From: Pantoea phytobeneficialis
Lineage (GTDB): Bacteria > Pseudomonadota > Gammaproteobacteria > Enterobacterales > Enterobacteriaceae
Direction: 5' to 3'
Length of the DNA: 64,000 nt
Assembly: GCF_009728735.1 (NCBI RefSeq)
Contig: NZ_CP024639.1
Span: 160,801 to 224,800 of the forward strand
Shown here: positions 1 to 8,997 of the stretch, piece by piece
Layout of the letters: each line of letters starts with the position of its first letter
Position numbering within the stretch: position 1 is the stretch's first letter
Position numbers and translations under genes: made by a program
Notes under the pieces: model-generated
The model's database searches: none
Seen by the model: only the letters and a program-made list of their open reading frames with translations
What the model was told of the DNA's origin: nothing

Positions 1-354
1 GTCATCGTGTCTTCGACCGGGCAATTCCAGGATGACATTGATCAACGGTTGGCTGAAAAAGGATACCACCGCCGGATCGGTATGGCGGTAAACAGCTATG
101 TCGTGCTACCCGAGGTGTTACGCACGACGGATATGATTGCTGTTGTCCCTTACCGCCTGACCTGTGCTTATGACTTTCTTGCCCGGTTTGAGTTACCGTT
201 AGACGTGCCGGGGTTCAATCTTACGATGGCCTGGCATGAACGTTCTCACCGCGATGTGGCCCATCAGTGGATTCGCGCCTTATTGTTTGAGGTTGGCCAA
301 AGGCCGAATATCTTATCCCTGACGTCTGAACCCCACCTGGTTTCTGGCGTGTAG
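1..354 (+). CDS. LysR-family regulator, C-terminal part (cut by window edge)
   Basis: The reading frame is open from the first base and stops at 354, giving about 117 residues. It resembles the last third of the effector-binding domain of LysR regulators: a segment around LPEVLRTTDMIAVVPYRL, then PLDVPGFNLTMAWHERSHRD and a final helix HQWIRALLFE. The helix-turn-helix would lie to the left of the window. It is followed in the same direction by an old yellow enzyme gene, so it may control the downstream electrophile-detoxification genes, but that is inference from adjacency. Confidence 0.8.
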   Translation, partial: VIVSSTGQFQDDIDQRLAEKGYHRRIGMAVNSYVVLPEVLRTTDMIAVVPYRLTCAYDFLARFELPLDVPGFNLTMAWHERSHRDVAHQWIRALLFEVGQRPNILSLTSEPHLVSGV

Positions 355-474
355 TCGAAAATCCCCGTTCTGATATAAGTTATCAATATAGTCGTTATAG
401 AGAATACGATGTTTTACATATAGCAAACTCTCGCTATTCTCCTGGTCTTTCCAACTCAGAAGATGGAAACACTA

Positions 475-1590
475 ATGACAAGTCTTTTTGATGGCTACCA
501 GTTAGCGGGGAATACCCTTAAAAACCGGGCGGTCATGGCTCCCATGACCCGCGCTCGTGCGCCGGGCAATATACCGACCGAAGCGACAGCACGTTACTAT
601 GCACAACGCACCGATGCTGGATTGATTGTGACGGAAGGAACGCCGATCTCCCAGGAGGGCAATGGCTTTGTCGATTGTCCCGGTATCTGGAACGATGAGC
701 AAATTGCCGGCTGGCAACAGGTTACGCAGCGTGTTCATGACGGTGGCAGCCTGATTTTTACGCAAATCTGGCACGTCGGTCGCATCAGTCATACTTCTCT
801 TCAGAAGAATGGTCAGCCCCCTGTCAGCTCCACGGCGGTCCAGGCGGCGAAGAGTTCAGCCTTTGGATTTAATGATGCCGGAGAGCCGGATTTTGTTATT
901 GCCAGCAAACCCCATGCACTCACCACGGAAGAAGTGAAACGGGTGGTTAAAGATTTCGCCCACGCCGCTGTCAACGCAGTAAAAGCTGGATTTGATGGTG
1001 TCGAAATTCACGGTGCAAATGGTTATTTGGTTGAGCAGTTTCTGAATGGTGCGGTGAATGATCGCCAGGATCGTTATGGTTCTGACACGCTGGAGAACCG
1101 CCTGCGATTTGCGCTTGAAGTTGTTGACGCCTGTATAGCCAAAATCGGTGCTGACCGCGTGGGTATCCGGCTATCACCCTTTGGGCGTTTGCATGAGCTG
1201 GGGGATTTTGCCGAAGAAGAAGAAACGTTTTTGGCACTGGCGCATGAACTCAGTCATCGCAATATCGCCTATATCCATATTATGGATCAAGCCAGCCGTG
1301 GCGCACCTGCGATGCCCGATGGTTTTCTTGAAAAATTCCGTCAGGCTTATAATGGAACATTAATCCTTGCGGGGGGTATGGACCTGAATAAAGCCAACGA
1401 GATGATTAATAATAATATTATTGATCTGGCTGCATTCGGTGCGAAATATATCTCCAATCCCGATTTGGTTGAACGTTATCGTCATGGCTGGCCAGTGAGT
1501 GAACCCGACCATAAATATTATTATGGTGGAGCGGAGCAGGGATATACAGATTATCCCACCTTCAGTGGTGCAACGACTATTAAGCTGTAA
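475..1590 (+). CDS. Old yellow enzyme family alkene reductase (NemA-like)
   Basis: An FMN-dependent flavoprotein that reduces activated C=C bonds, such as those of N-ethylmaleimide, with NAD(P)H in the cytoplasm. The TIM-barrel hallmarks are visible: FTQIWHVGRISH near residue 95, and GVEIHGANGYL near 180 carrying the His-x-x-Asn pair that binds the substrate carbonyl, followed by the conserved YGSDTLENRLRF. The length of about 371 residues is normal for the family. I prefer the start at 475 because an upstream in-frame ATG at 463 has purine-rich sequence directly abutting it, with no spacing. Two DJ-1/PfpI genes follow in the same direction, suggesting a reactive-electrophile response group. 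Confidence 0.93.
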   Translation: MTSLFDGYQLAGNTLKNRAVMAPMTRARAPGNIPTEATARYYAQRTDAGLIVTEGTPISQEGNGFVDCPGIWNDEQIAGWQQVTQRVHDGGSLIFTQIWHVGRISHTSLQKNGQPPVSSTAVQAAKSSAFGFNDAGEPDFVIASKPHALTTEEVKRVVKDFAHAAVNAVKAGFDGVEIHGANGYLVEQFLNGAVNDRQDRYGSDTLENRLRFALEVVDACIAKIGADRVGIRLSPFGRLHELGDFAEEEETFLALAHELSHRNIAYIHIMDQASRGAPAMPDGFLEKFRQAYNGTLILAGGMDLNKANEMINNNIIDLAAFGAKYISNPDLVERYRHGWPVSEPDHKYYYGGAEQGYTDYPTFSGATTIKL

Positions 1591-1639
1591 CCTGATATCA
1601 CACCGATTTAAATTAATTAATGACGTAATGGAGTAAACC

Positions 1640-2323
1640 ATGTCAGCTATTAAACCCGTATTATTTGTTTTGACCAGCCACAAAGATCTGGGAAAAGGCC
1701 ACGACGATTCCGGATTCTATCTGCCTGAATTAACCCACCCGCTTCATGTGCTTGATGAGGCCGGGATCGCCACCGAGTTTGCTTCAATCCTGGGGGGAGA
1801 ACCGCCGGTTTATGGCATCGACCTCGAAGACAAAATCAATAAACATTACTGGGAAAACCCGGCATTCCGGGAAAATATCCGCAACACTCTCACCCTGGAT
1901 AAAGCGGACAGCAGCAAATATAGCGCCATCATGTACGTTGGCGGTCATGGTGTGATGTGGGACTTCCCGGATAGCAACGCGGTTAAACATATTACAAAAG
2001 AGATGTATGAGAATGGCCAGATCGTCGCCGCCGTTTGTCATGGCCCGGCTGCTCTGGTGAATGTGAAACTCAGCGATGGCTCGTACCTTGTAGCGGGTAA
2101 AAATGTAGCGGCCTTTACCGATACCGAAGAGCAGGAAGTCGGCATGGCGGATACGGTTCCTTTTCTGCTGGAATCTACTTTGAAACAGCGTGGTGCACAT
2201 CATCACGGTGTGGCGAACTGGCACGAAAAAGTGGTGGTGGACGGAAACCTGATTACAGGCCAGAACCCGCAGTCGGCAACAGGTGTGGGTAAAGCCATTC
2301 TCAACGCCTTGAAGGGTAACTGA
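1640..2323 (+). CDS. DJ-1/PfpI superfamily protein (glyoxalase III/Hsp31-like), cytoplasmic
   Basis: Predicted 227-residue class I glutamine-amidotransferase-like fold. The nucleophile elbow AAVCHGPAAL near residue 137 carries the reactive Cys followed by His, and YVGGHGVMWD precedes it as in Hsp31-like proteins. Family members act as glutathione-independent glyoxalases or protein chaperones and deglycases; the exact role is not fixed by the sequence. A GGAG six bases before the ATG supports the start. It lies 49 bp after the alkene reductase and 12 bp before a second DJ-1 gene, so the three are probably co-transcribed. Confidence 0.9.
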   Translation: MSAIKPVLFVLTSHKDLGKGHDDSGFYLPELTHPLHVLDEAGIATEFASILGGEPPVYGIDLEDKINKHYWENPAFRENIRNTLTLDKADSSKYSAIMYVGGHGVMWDFPDSNAVKHITKEMYENGQIVAAVCHGPAALVNVKLSDGSYLVAGKNVAAFTDTEEQEVGMADTVPFLLESTLKQRGAHHHGVANWHEKVVVDGNLITGQNPQSATGVGKAILNALKGN

Positions 2324-2335
2324 GATTTAATCGTT

Positions 2336-3190
2336 ATGATGAAGAAAATGCTGCTGGCTGTGGCATTAACCACGGCCAGTTCCTGGGCTTCTGCTGCTCA
2401 TGTCCTTGTCGTGCTTTCAGATGCAGATCAGCTTGAACTGCAAGGTGGAAAAGTTCATCCGACGGGATTCTTTCTTAATGAGCTGATGCAGCCGGTCAAA
2501 CTGCTGCTTGACGCCGGGGATACTTTGACATTTGCAACGCCCTTAGGGAAAGCGCCAACTATGGACAAAGTCTCCGTCAATGCGAAAGATTTTGGCGGGG
2601 ATGAAAAGGCACTGGAGACACACCTCAAGCTGCTCGACAGTCTTAAGCTGACCGATCCGGTGCACTCGCCTGTGATCAGCTTATCCCGGGTTGAGCAGAT
2701 TGGTTATAGCCACTTTGATGCGGTATTTGTTCCTGGCGGTCATGCGCCAATGCAGGATCTGCCTGGCAGCCCGGAAATGGGTAAGCTGTTACGTGCTTTC
2801 CATCAGGCGGGTAAACCGACCGTGCTGCTCTGTCATGGACCTGTCGCACTGATTTCCGCATTACCTGAGGCGAAGAGTTACCTTCAGCGCCTGGAAAAGC
2901 ATTCGGGGGCAAAAGCGCAAGGCTGGATTTATTCCGGATATCGGATGACGTCATTCACTAACGCGGAAGAAGATGCCAGTGCCGCGGTGCTTGAGGAGGG
3001 GAAAATGAAATTTACCCCGCAGACAGCACTGACCAATGCCGGGGCAATATTTATCTCTGCTCCGCAAAAATGGCAAAGTCATGTTGTGGAAGACAGGGAG
3101 CTGATTACGGGTCAAAACCCGGCATCTGCACTTGAACTGGGCAAGCGCCTGGTTGCAAAACTTTCTGATGTGAAAGATCAGAAACGGTAA
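2336..3190 (+). CDS. DJ-1/PfpI superfamily protein with signal peptide (periplasmic)
   Basis: This 284-residue protein shares the DJ-1/PfpI core with the preceding gene (VFVPGGHAPMQDLPG, then VLLCHGPVALI with the Cys-His elbow) but begins with a typical Sec signal, MMKKMLLAVAL followed by a hydrophobic run and an ASA-A cleavage site. It is therefore predicted to act in the periplasm. The pair looks like a duplication in which one copy acquired export. Its substrate is unknown; detoxification of methylglyoxal or related aldehydes is the family-based guess. The start could be either of two tandem ATGs. Confidence 0.87.
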   Translation: MMKKMLLAVALTTASSWASAAHVLVVLSDADQLELQGGKVHPTGFFLNELMQPVKLLLDAGDTLTFATPLGKAPTMDKVSVNAKDFGGDEKALETHLKLLDSLKLTDPVHSPVISLSRVEQIGYSHFDAVFVPGGHAPMQDLPGSPEMGKLLRAFHQAGKPTVLLCHGPVALISALPEAKSYLQRLEKHSGAKAQGWIYSGYRMTSFTNAEEDASAAVLEEGKMKFTPQTALTNAGAIFISAPQKWQSHVVEDRELITGQNPASALELGKRLVAKLSDVKDQKR

Positions 3191-3233
3191 ATCTCTCACT
3201 CATGGCACTGACATAGCCAAAAATTGAAAGCGT

Positions 3234-3269
3234 CCTCTCTCACCGTATCATTTTTCCCGGTATGAGAGG
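3234..3269 (+). terminator. Imperfect hairpin after the DJ-1 genes
   Basis: Arms CCTCTCTCACCG and CGGTATGAGAGG pair with two mismatches around a 12-base loop containing five T residues. It lies 44 bp after the last DJ-1 stop codon. There is no clear U-tract after it, so intrinsic termination is only plausible. Confidence 0.4.
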
Positions 3270-3390
3270 GGCGTTCTGCGACTGACGCACATTTCACCGG
3301 TTTCGCCCCCTCCTGAGCATCTGACCACCTTGCTGTTCCCCGCATAAAAAATCGCCATCACGATCACATTTATCACAAGTTGTTCACAAA

Positions 3391-3421
3391 TTGACTTGCC
3401 TGATATATCAGATTTGATACT
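3391..3421 (+). promoter_or_regulatory. Promoter with embedded 12-bp palindromic operator CTGATATATCAG
   Basis: A TTGACT box at 3391-3396 and a weak -10-like TTGATA at 3414-3419 are 17 bp apart. The perfect palindrome CTGATATATCAG at 3400-3411 sits between them. This is the expected place for a repressor site in front of the lactonase/dehydratase/ABC operon. The likely ligand is the GntR/FCD protein encoded at the operon's end, because an 11/12 copy precedes that gene at 11032. Confidence 0.55.
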
Positions 3422-3460
3422 TACTATATCTAACATGTCACCTGATCGGATAATTTAGCG

Positions 3461-4348
3461 ATGCAACTTACCGAGTCACCTCAAGTCATTCTTGACTGCC
3501 AAAACGTGTTGGGTGAAAGCATCCTCTGGGATGACCGAACCAACCAGCTTTGGTGGACGAATATTCATGCCCGTGAAGTGTGGTGCTGGGCACCCGGACA
3601 GCAAATATCTCCACGTATCTATGCTATGCAACAGCGGGTTGGGGCCATTGCGTTATGTGAAGGACCGGGGATTGCGCTGGCGCTGGAAAAAGGGTTTGGG
3701 ATGATGGATACCGCTACTGGCGCGGTTGAATGGTGCGCGGATGTTGAGTCTGCCGTGCCTGACACCCGGCTCAATGATGGTCGGGTGGATCCCGCCGGAC
3801 GTTTTCTCTGCGGCGGGATGCATGAAGGCTCACCACAGTTGCCGCATTCCGCGCTTTGGCGCTGGGAAGGCAACAACCAGGTCAGCCTGTGTTTGCCACA
3901 TGTGTCATGTGCAAACTCACTTTGCTGGAGCCCGGATGGTAAAACCCTGTATTTCACCGATATGCCGGAGGGCACCATCAACGCCTATCCCTATAACCCG
4001 GACACCGGTGAAGTCGGTGAACCACGCCTGTTTGCCGACCTTGCCGAACAGCCTGGTCTGGCTGATGGATCAGTGGTGGATGAAGAAGGGTACTTGTGGA
4101 ATGCGCAATGGGGTGGGGCGCGTATCGTGCGTTATTCGCCGGACGGTGCCATCGATCGCATTGTCTCTCTCCCGATCGACAACCCGACCTGCCTGACATT
4201 CGGTGGCCCCCAGCGGGATGTGTTGTTTATTACTTCCGCCTGGTGGGGGCTAACCGAGGATCAGCGCCAGCAGCAGCCCTTCGCTGGCAGTGTCTTTGCT
4301 TTCAGGCCTGGCGTCCGGGGGCAGCGAGAACACCGGTTTCATCGTTAA
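3461..4348 (+). CDS. SMP-30/gluconolactonase family lactonase
   Basis: A 295-residue six-bladed beta-propeller of the SMP-30/gluconolactonase/LRE family, which hydrolyses sugar lactones using a divalent metal. Likely metal and substrate residues are visible: Glu in LGESILWD near residue 18, Asn in RLNDGR, Asn in CANSLCWSPDG, and Asp in GLADGSVVDEEG. The C-terminus AGSVFAFRPGVRG is typical of bacterial sugar-lactonases. As first gene of an operon with a dehydratase, an SDR dehydrogenase and a sugar importer, it probably opens the lactone made by the dehydrogenase. The sugar is not identifiable. Confidence 0.9.
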   Translation: MQLTESPQVILDCQNVLGESILWDDRTNQLWWTNIHAREVWCWAPGQQISPRIYAMQQRVGAIALCEGPGIALALEKGFGMMDTATGAVEWCADVESAVPDTRLNDGRVDPAGRFLCGGMHEGSPQLPHSALWRWEGNNQVSLCLPHVSCANSLCWSPDGKTLYFTDMPEGTINAYPYNPDTGEVGEPRLFADLAEQPGLADGSVVDEEGYLWNAQWGGARIVRYSPDGAIDRIVSLPIDNPTCLTFGGPQRDVLFITSAWWGLTEDQRQQQPFAGSVFAFRPGVRGQREHRFHR

Positions 4349-4399
4349 CGCGCTGCACCGCGCAGCGTTCTGCCACTTTCCTTCATGAGTAACTTATCA

Positions 4400-5566
4400 A
4401 TGAAAATAACATCAGTGACGTCTCATCTTTTGCGTGTGCCGCTGGGCGATAAAACGTTCTATTCATCGCAGGCGGCCTTTCCGGAAAGAAACAGCTATCT
4501 GGTGCGGATCGAAACCGATACCGGGTTAGTCGGCTGGGGAGAAGGGGGACAATATGGGCCAGCGCAACCGGTCGCCGCAGTGGTTGACCACGTTTTCACC
4601 CCACGGATCCTCGGGCGCGATCCCTGCGAGCCGGTACGTATCTGGGAGGAGCTGTACGCCTTTTCACGGGATTTCGGTCAGCGAGGCACCTATATAGAAG
4701 CGCTTTCTGCCATTGATATCGCGCTGTGGGATATCGCCGGGCAGGCGGCAGGGTTGCCGGTGTGGAAATTACTGGGTGGGCGCTTTCGCGACAAAATCAC
4801 CGCCTACGCCACCGGGTGTTATTACCCGGAAAGTTTCCATGATTTGCCCTCAATTTTAACCTCCTTGCAGGCTGAGGCCGCAGGCTATGCCAATGCCGGA
4901 TTCGGTTTGCTAAAGGTCAAGATTGGGTTGCTATCGCTGGAAGATGACATTGCCCGGCTGCGTACCATCAGAGAAGCGGTTGGCCCGCATATTGGTTTGC
5001 TTGTGGATGCTAATCACGCCTACAACGCGGCGACCGCCGTGCGTATGGGACGGATGATGCAGGAACTGGGGGTCTTGTTTTTTGAAGAACCCGTGGTGCC
5101 CGAGGATCGCGACGGTTACCGCAAGGTACGCGCTGAAAACCCGATTGCGGTAGCAGGTGGAGAGTGTGAATTCACCCGTTATGGCTTCCGTGATTTTATC
5201 GCGGGTGGTTGTGTGGACATTGTTCAACCCGATCTGGCCGTCTGCGGCGGCTTCACCGCCTTCACGCAAATCCTGGCGCTGGCTAACAGTTGGGGCGTAG
5301 CCACCGTGCCGCATGTGTGGGGTTCAGGTATCGCCGTCGCTGCCGCGTTGCAGGCTGTCGCAATTATTCCGCCTTTCCCGTTTACCGCGAATGGACTCCC
5401 TCTACTAAATCAGCCTGTGATTGAGTTCGATCGTAAACATAACCCGTTGCGTGATGACCTGCTTCACCAGCGTTTTGAGCTGGTTGATGGTTGTCTGGCC
5501 GTGCCTGATGCGCCAGGACTGGGCGTCACGGTGCGCAACGACATTCTTAGCCAGTTTTCATATTGA
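4400..5566 (+). CDS. Enolase-superfamily sugar-acid dehydratase (mandelate racemase/muconate lactonizing type)
   Basis: The residues of the mandelate racemase subgroup are all present: LLKVKIG (KxK base), VDANHAYN, FFEEPVVPED and AGGECEFTRYG (the three acidic Mg ligands), and VPHVWGS with the catalytic His. Such enzymes usually dehydrate aldonic or aldaric acids to 2-keto-3-deoxy acids in the cytoplasm. It is a paralogue of the protein at 37732-38889, sharing segments such as SAIDIALWDI/SAVDIALWDI. Start 4400 gives the usual MKIT beginning; an in-frame ATG lies at 4385. The substrate cannot be assigned. Confidence 0.9.
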   Translation: MKITSVTSHLLRVPLGDKTFYSSQAAFPERNSYLVRIETDTGLVGWGEGGQYGPAQPVAAVVDHVFTPRILGRDPCEPVRIWEELYAFSRDFGQRGTYIEALSAIDIALWDIAGQAAGLPVWKLLGGRFRDKITAYATGCYYPESFHDLPSILTSLQAEAAGYANAGFGLLKVKIGLLSLEDDIARLRTIREAVGPHIGLLVDANHAYNAATAVRMGRMMQELGVLFFEEPVVPEDRDGYRKVRAENPIAVAGGECEFTRYGFRDFIAGGCVDIVQPDLAVCGGFTAFTQILALANSWGVATVPHVWGSGIAVAAALQAVAIIPPFPFTANGLPLLNQPVIEFDRKHNPLRDDLLHQRFELVDGCLAVPDAPGLGVTVRNDILSQFSY

Positions 5567-5577
5567 GGAGATCAACC

Positions 5578-6354
5578 ATGAGATATCAGGGAAAAAACGT
5601 GCTTATCACCGGTGCCGCCGCCGGGTTGGGTCAGGTTATCGCCACCTCCTATGCGCGCGAAGGGGCCAGCATTGCCATTATCGATTTTGCCGATGCCAGT
5701 GATTCCGTGGCAAAAGTGCAGGCACTGGGTCAGAAAGCCGTGGCGTTTCAGGCCGATGTTCGTGACCAGGCTGCCGTTCAGGACGTAATGCAACAGGCGG
5801 CCGCATTCTTTGAAGGACGTATTGATGTGCTGATTAACAATGCCGGTTTTAACGGGCATTACAATCTGGTGGAAAACATGCCGTTGGCACAATGGCGTGA
5901 AACGCTGGATATCAATCTTACCGGCACCATGCTGGTGACGCAGGCGGTAATCCCGCATATGCGAGCCAGCGGTGGTGGGGCTATTGGTATCACCGCCTCT
6001 AATGTGGCTCGCCGGGGATTACCTTATCGTGCCGACTACGTCTGTTCAAAATGGGCACTGCTGGGGCTGAATCAAACGCTCGCACTGGAGTTGGTCAATG
6101 ACCACATCCGCGTCAACGCTGTCTGTCCAGGGCCGATTGAAGGTGATCGCATTGAAGACGTGATGGTGCGTCAGGCCGAAGCCGAAGGTAAGAGCCTGAG
6201 TGACATGCGTAAAGCCTGGGAGGATGCGGCCCCGATGAAGCGCTTTGTCACTGCTGATGAAGTGACGGCCGCCATGATGTTTCTCACCAGCGACGCCGCC
6301 AGTGCGATGACCGGTCAGGCATTAAATGTCACCGGTGGATTCTTGATGACCTGA
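5578..6354 (+). CDS. Short-chain dehydrogenase/reductase (SDR)
   Basis: A classical SDR of 258 residues. It has the nucleotide-binding TGAAAGLGQ near the N-terminus, NNAGF, the catalytic Ser region GITASNVA, and the YVCSK catalytic Tyr-x-x-x-Lys. Asp in IIDFADA at the end of beta-strand 2 suggests NAD preference. GGAG lies nine bases before the ATG at 5578. Within the operon it probably oxidises the imported sugar to its lactone, feeding the lactonase, but oxidation of a later intermediate is also possible. Confidence 0.9.
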   Translation: MRYQGKNVLITGAAAGLGQVIATSYAREGASIAIIDFADASDSVAKVQALGQKAVAFQADVRDQAAVQDVMQQAAAFFEGRIDVLINNAGFNGHYNLVENMPLAQWRETLDINLTGTMLVTQAVIPHMRASGGGAIGITASNVARRGLPYRADYVCSKWALLGLNQTLALELVNDHIRVNAVCPGPIEGDRIEDVMVRQAEAEGKSLSDMRKAWEDAAPMKRFVTADEVTAAMMFLTSDAASAMTGQALNVTGGFLMT

Positions 6355-6401
6355 GAACAACTTCCCAACACCAAACCTACCCTACACCCGAGGAAGTCAA
6401 A

Positions 6402-7406
6402 ATGAAAAATACAACAACATACGCCCTCGCTGGCGCAATGACGCTCGCCCTGCTTTCAGCTTCTGCTGCCAGTTGGGCAAAAGAACTGGTGGCGTTTTCC
6501 CAGGCTGGTATGGAAAACGAATGGCGCGTCATGGACACCAAAGATATGGAAAAAACCTTCAAGGATGCGGGTTACGACTTTGTCTGGACCAACGCAAATT
6601 CCGATCCCGCCAAACAGATCTCCGATATTGAAGATTTGCTGGCGCGCAAACCGGCGTTGTTAATCGTGGCCCCTATCGAGTATGAGCCGCTGGCACCGGT
6701 GCCGGATATGGCCACCAAGGCAGATGTGCCATTGATTGTGGTGGACAGGGCACTTCCCGGAGAACCCGGTAAAGGCAAGTGGCTCGCGCTCCTCACCACC
6801 AATTTTGTCGATACCGGTGAGCTGGTGGCGAAAGACGTGGTGAAAGGATTGACCGAGAAGAACGGCGCACCCAAAGGCAACTTGCTGCATATCACCGGCA
6901 ACAAAGGCGCATCGCCGGTGGTTGACGAACAAAAAGGGCTGGATAACGTCCTGAGTAAGTATCCCGATATTAAATTCGTCGCCAGCTGCGACGGACTTTA
7001 TTCGCGAGAACCCGGGCGCAAGTGTGTGGAAGACCTGTTCCAGGCTTTCCCGAAAGGCAAAATTGACGGCATCGTGTTTGACAGTGATGACATGATGATT
7101 GGCGGTATCCAGGCCATCAAAGCGGCAGGCCGAAACGAGTTACTGGGCTATCTGTGGGGCAAAGATGGCACGGTTGATGGCCTGCAAGCCATGATCAACG
7201 GTGAGGCGCGTTTTAGCGTACAAACGCCGCCGTTCTTTGGCGAAAAAGCTCTGGAGGTCTTCAAGCTGTTCCGTGCGGGCAAACCGATTGAACCGAAGAC
7301 GCAATACGTGCCTAAAGAGATTTTCCAGCGCGATACCGATCAACATCGGGCGCGTTTACCGCTGCGTATCCAGGAGTTGAAGGCAATGGGTGTCGGCTGC
7401 TGCTGA
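6402..7406 (+). CDS. Sugar ABC transporter periplasmic binding protein
   Basis: 334 residues with a Sec signal peptide ending near ASWA-KELV, then the periplasmic-binding-protein type 1 fold: LVAFSQAGMENEWR at the start, VPLIVVDRALPG, and FDSDDMMIGGIQAIKAAG, features typical of ribose/galactofuranose-type binding proteins. It would deliver a monosaccharide to the ATPase and permeases encoded next. A GAGGAAG ribosome site lies just before the ATG. The order binding protein, ATPase, permease, permease resembles E. coli ytfQRT-yjfF. Confidence 0.92.
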   Translation: MKNTTTYALAGAMTLALLSASAASWAKELVAFSQAGMENEWRVMDTKDMEKTFKDAGYDFVWTNANSDPAKQISDIEDLLARKPALLIVAPIEYEPLAPVPDMATKADVPLIVVDRALPGEPGKGKWLALLTTNFVDTGELVAKDVVKGLTEKNGAPKGNLLHITGNKGASPVVDEQKGLDNVLSKYPDIKFVASCDGLYSREPGRKCVEDLFQAFPKGKIDGIVFDSDDMMIGGIQAIKAAGRNELLGYLWGKDGTVDGLQAMINGEARFSVQTPPFFGEKALEVFKLFRAGKPIEPKTQYVPKEIFQRDTDQHRARLPLRIQELKAMGVGCC

Positions 7407-7476
7407 CCCCGTTAATGGCAGGTAGCCAAGTGGGCTGCCTGCTTTCCTCATTGGCGACAACACCTGGAACTGCACT

Positions 7477-8997
7477 ATGCAACCTCACATGCAACCACTG
7501 GCCAGACTTGAAGCTATAAAAAAGACCTATCCTGGCGTGAAAGCGTTAAGTGGAATCAATTTTGACGTTTTAGCGGGCGAGATCCATTGTCTGGTGGGCG
7601 AGAACGGCGCGGGTAAATCGACGCTGATGCGCGTTCTGACCGGCGCAACACAACCGGACAGTGGCACCATCTTTATTGACGAGAAACCTACCGTTCTGGA
7701 TGCCAAAACCCGGCTCGATCACGGGATTGGTATTGTCTGGCAGGAGCTGGACCTGATCCCTGCCATGAGCGTGGCGGAAAACATCTATATCGGCCATGAA
7801 CCGATGCTGAGTATGGGGCGCGTTGATCATGCCGCCTTACGCGACAACACCCGGAAACTGCTGAGCAATTTTGACCTTAACGTGTCCCCCGATACGCGGG
7901 TGGATCGCCTGGCTCCGGCCCAGCAGCAACTGGTGCAGATTGCCAAAGCGCTCAGCCATAATAACCGTATCCTGATCCTCGATGAGCCAACCGCTTCGCT
8001 CACCGACAATGAGGTCGCGAACCTGTTTGTGCTGTTACGTAAGTTGCGGCAACAGGGATTGGGGATTGTTTATATCTCTCACCGGCTGGAAGAGCTGACC
8101 GCAATTGGCGACCGTCTCACCGTGCTGCGCGACGGACATTACATTTTGACGGCCGATGTTGCCGCGCTCAGTCACAGCGACATCATTAAAGCGATGGTTG
8201 GACGACCGCTGGCCGAGCAGTTCCCCCGAGGTTCCCGTAAAACGGCGGAGGTCGGATTACAGGTCTCCGGGTTGGGGCGCCACGGTGAATTTGCAGAGAT
8301 AAACTTCAGCGTTAATAAAGGCGAAGTGCTGGCTATCGCGGGGATTATTGGTGCCGGACGTAGTGAGCTACTCGAAACCCTGTTTGGCCTGCGTAAGGCG
8401 GATAACGGCAGCATTGCCATCGACGGTAAGCCGGTCAATATACGCCATCCACGGGACGCGGTCCGGCTGGGCCTGGGACTGGTGCCAGAGGAACGCCGCG
8501 AAAGTGGTCTTGTCCTCAACCGCGCCATCAACGACAACCTTATCTATCCCATCATCAATCGGTTGGGCAATGTCCTGCATTTCAGCCGCAGCCAAATGCG
8601 CGCGGTCAGCGATCGCCTTATCAAGCAGTTAGCCATTAAAGCCCCTTCAGGGCAGGCGAAGGCGGGGAGCTTATCTGGCGGTAATCAGCAAAAAATCGTC
8701 ATCGGTAAATGGCTGGCAGCCGGTGTGAAGGTGTTATTGCTGGACGAGCCGACGCGCGGGGTAGATGTGAATGCCAAAGCCGAAATCTACCGTCTGATTG
8801 ACGAACTGGCGCAAACCGGCGTCACCGTGGTGGTGGTGTCCTCTGAATTACCCGAGGTACTGGGCATTTCCGATCGCGTCCTGGTGATTGCGCAAGGTCG
8901 TCAGACGGCGCTACTCAACACCGCGGAAACCAGTCAGGAAGAGATTATGTCTTTTGCGGTGGCTGCCACCAGCATGCCGCAACCGGAGGAAGCATGA
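7477..8997 (+). CDS. Sugar ABC transporter ATP-binding protein (double ATPase domain)
   Basis: 506 residues with two fused nucleotide-binding domains, as in RbsA/MglA/YtfR. The first has Walker A GENGAGKST near residue 41, an atypical signature region (LAPAQQQLVQIAKALSH) and Walker B ILILDEPTAS. The second has a degenerate Walker A (GIIGAGRSE), signature LSGGNQQK and VLLLDEPTRGVD. The asymmetry is normal in this family. The stop overlaps the start of the following permease gene by four bases (ATGA), indicating translational coupling. Confidence 0.96.
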   Translation: MQPHMQPLARLEAIKKTYPGVKALSGINFDVLAGEIHCLVGENGAGKSTLMRVLTGATQPDSGTIFIDEKPTVLDAKTRLDHGIGIVWQELDLIPAMSVAENIYIGHEPMLSMGRVDHAALRDNTRKLLSNFDLNVSPDTRVDRLAPAQQQLVQIAKALSHNNRILILDEPTASLTDNEVANLFVLLRKLRQQGLGIVYISHRLEELTAIGDRLTVLRDGHYILTADVAALSHSDIIKAMVGRPLAEQFPRGSRKTAEVGLQVSGLGRHGEFAEINFSVNKGEVLAIAGIIGAGRSELLETLFGLRKADNGSIAIDGKPVNIRHPRDAVRLGLGLVPEERRESGLVLNRAINDNLIYPIINRLGNVLHFSRSQMRAVSDRLIKQLAIKAPSGQAKAGSLSGGNQQKIVIGKWLAAGVKVLLLDEPTRGVDVNAKAEIYRLIDELAQTGVTVVVVSSELPEVLGISDRVLVIAQGRQTALLNTAETSQEEIMSFAVAATSMPQPEEA

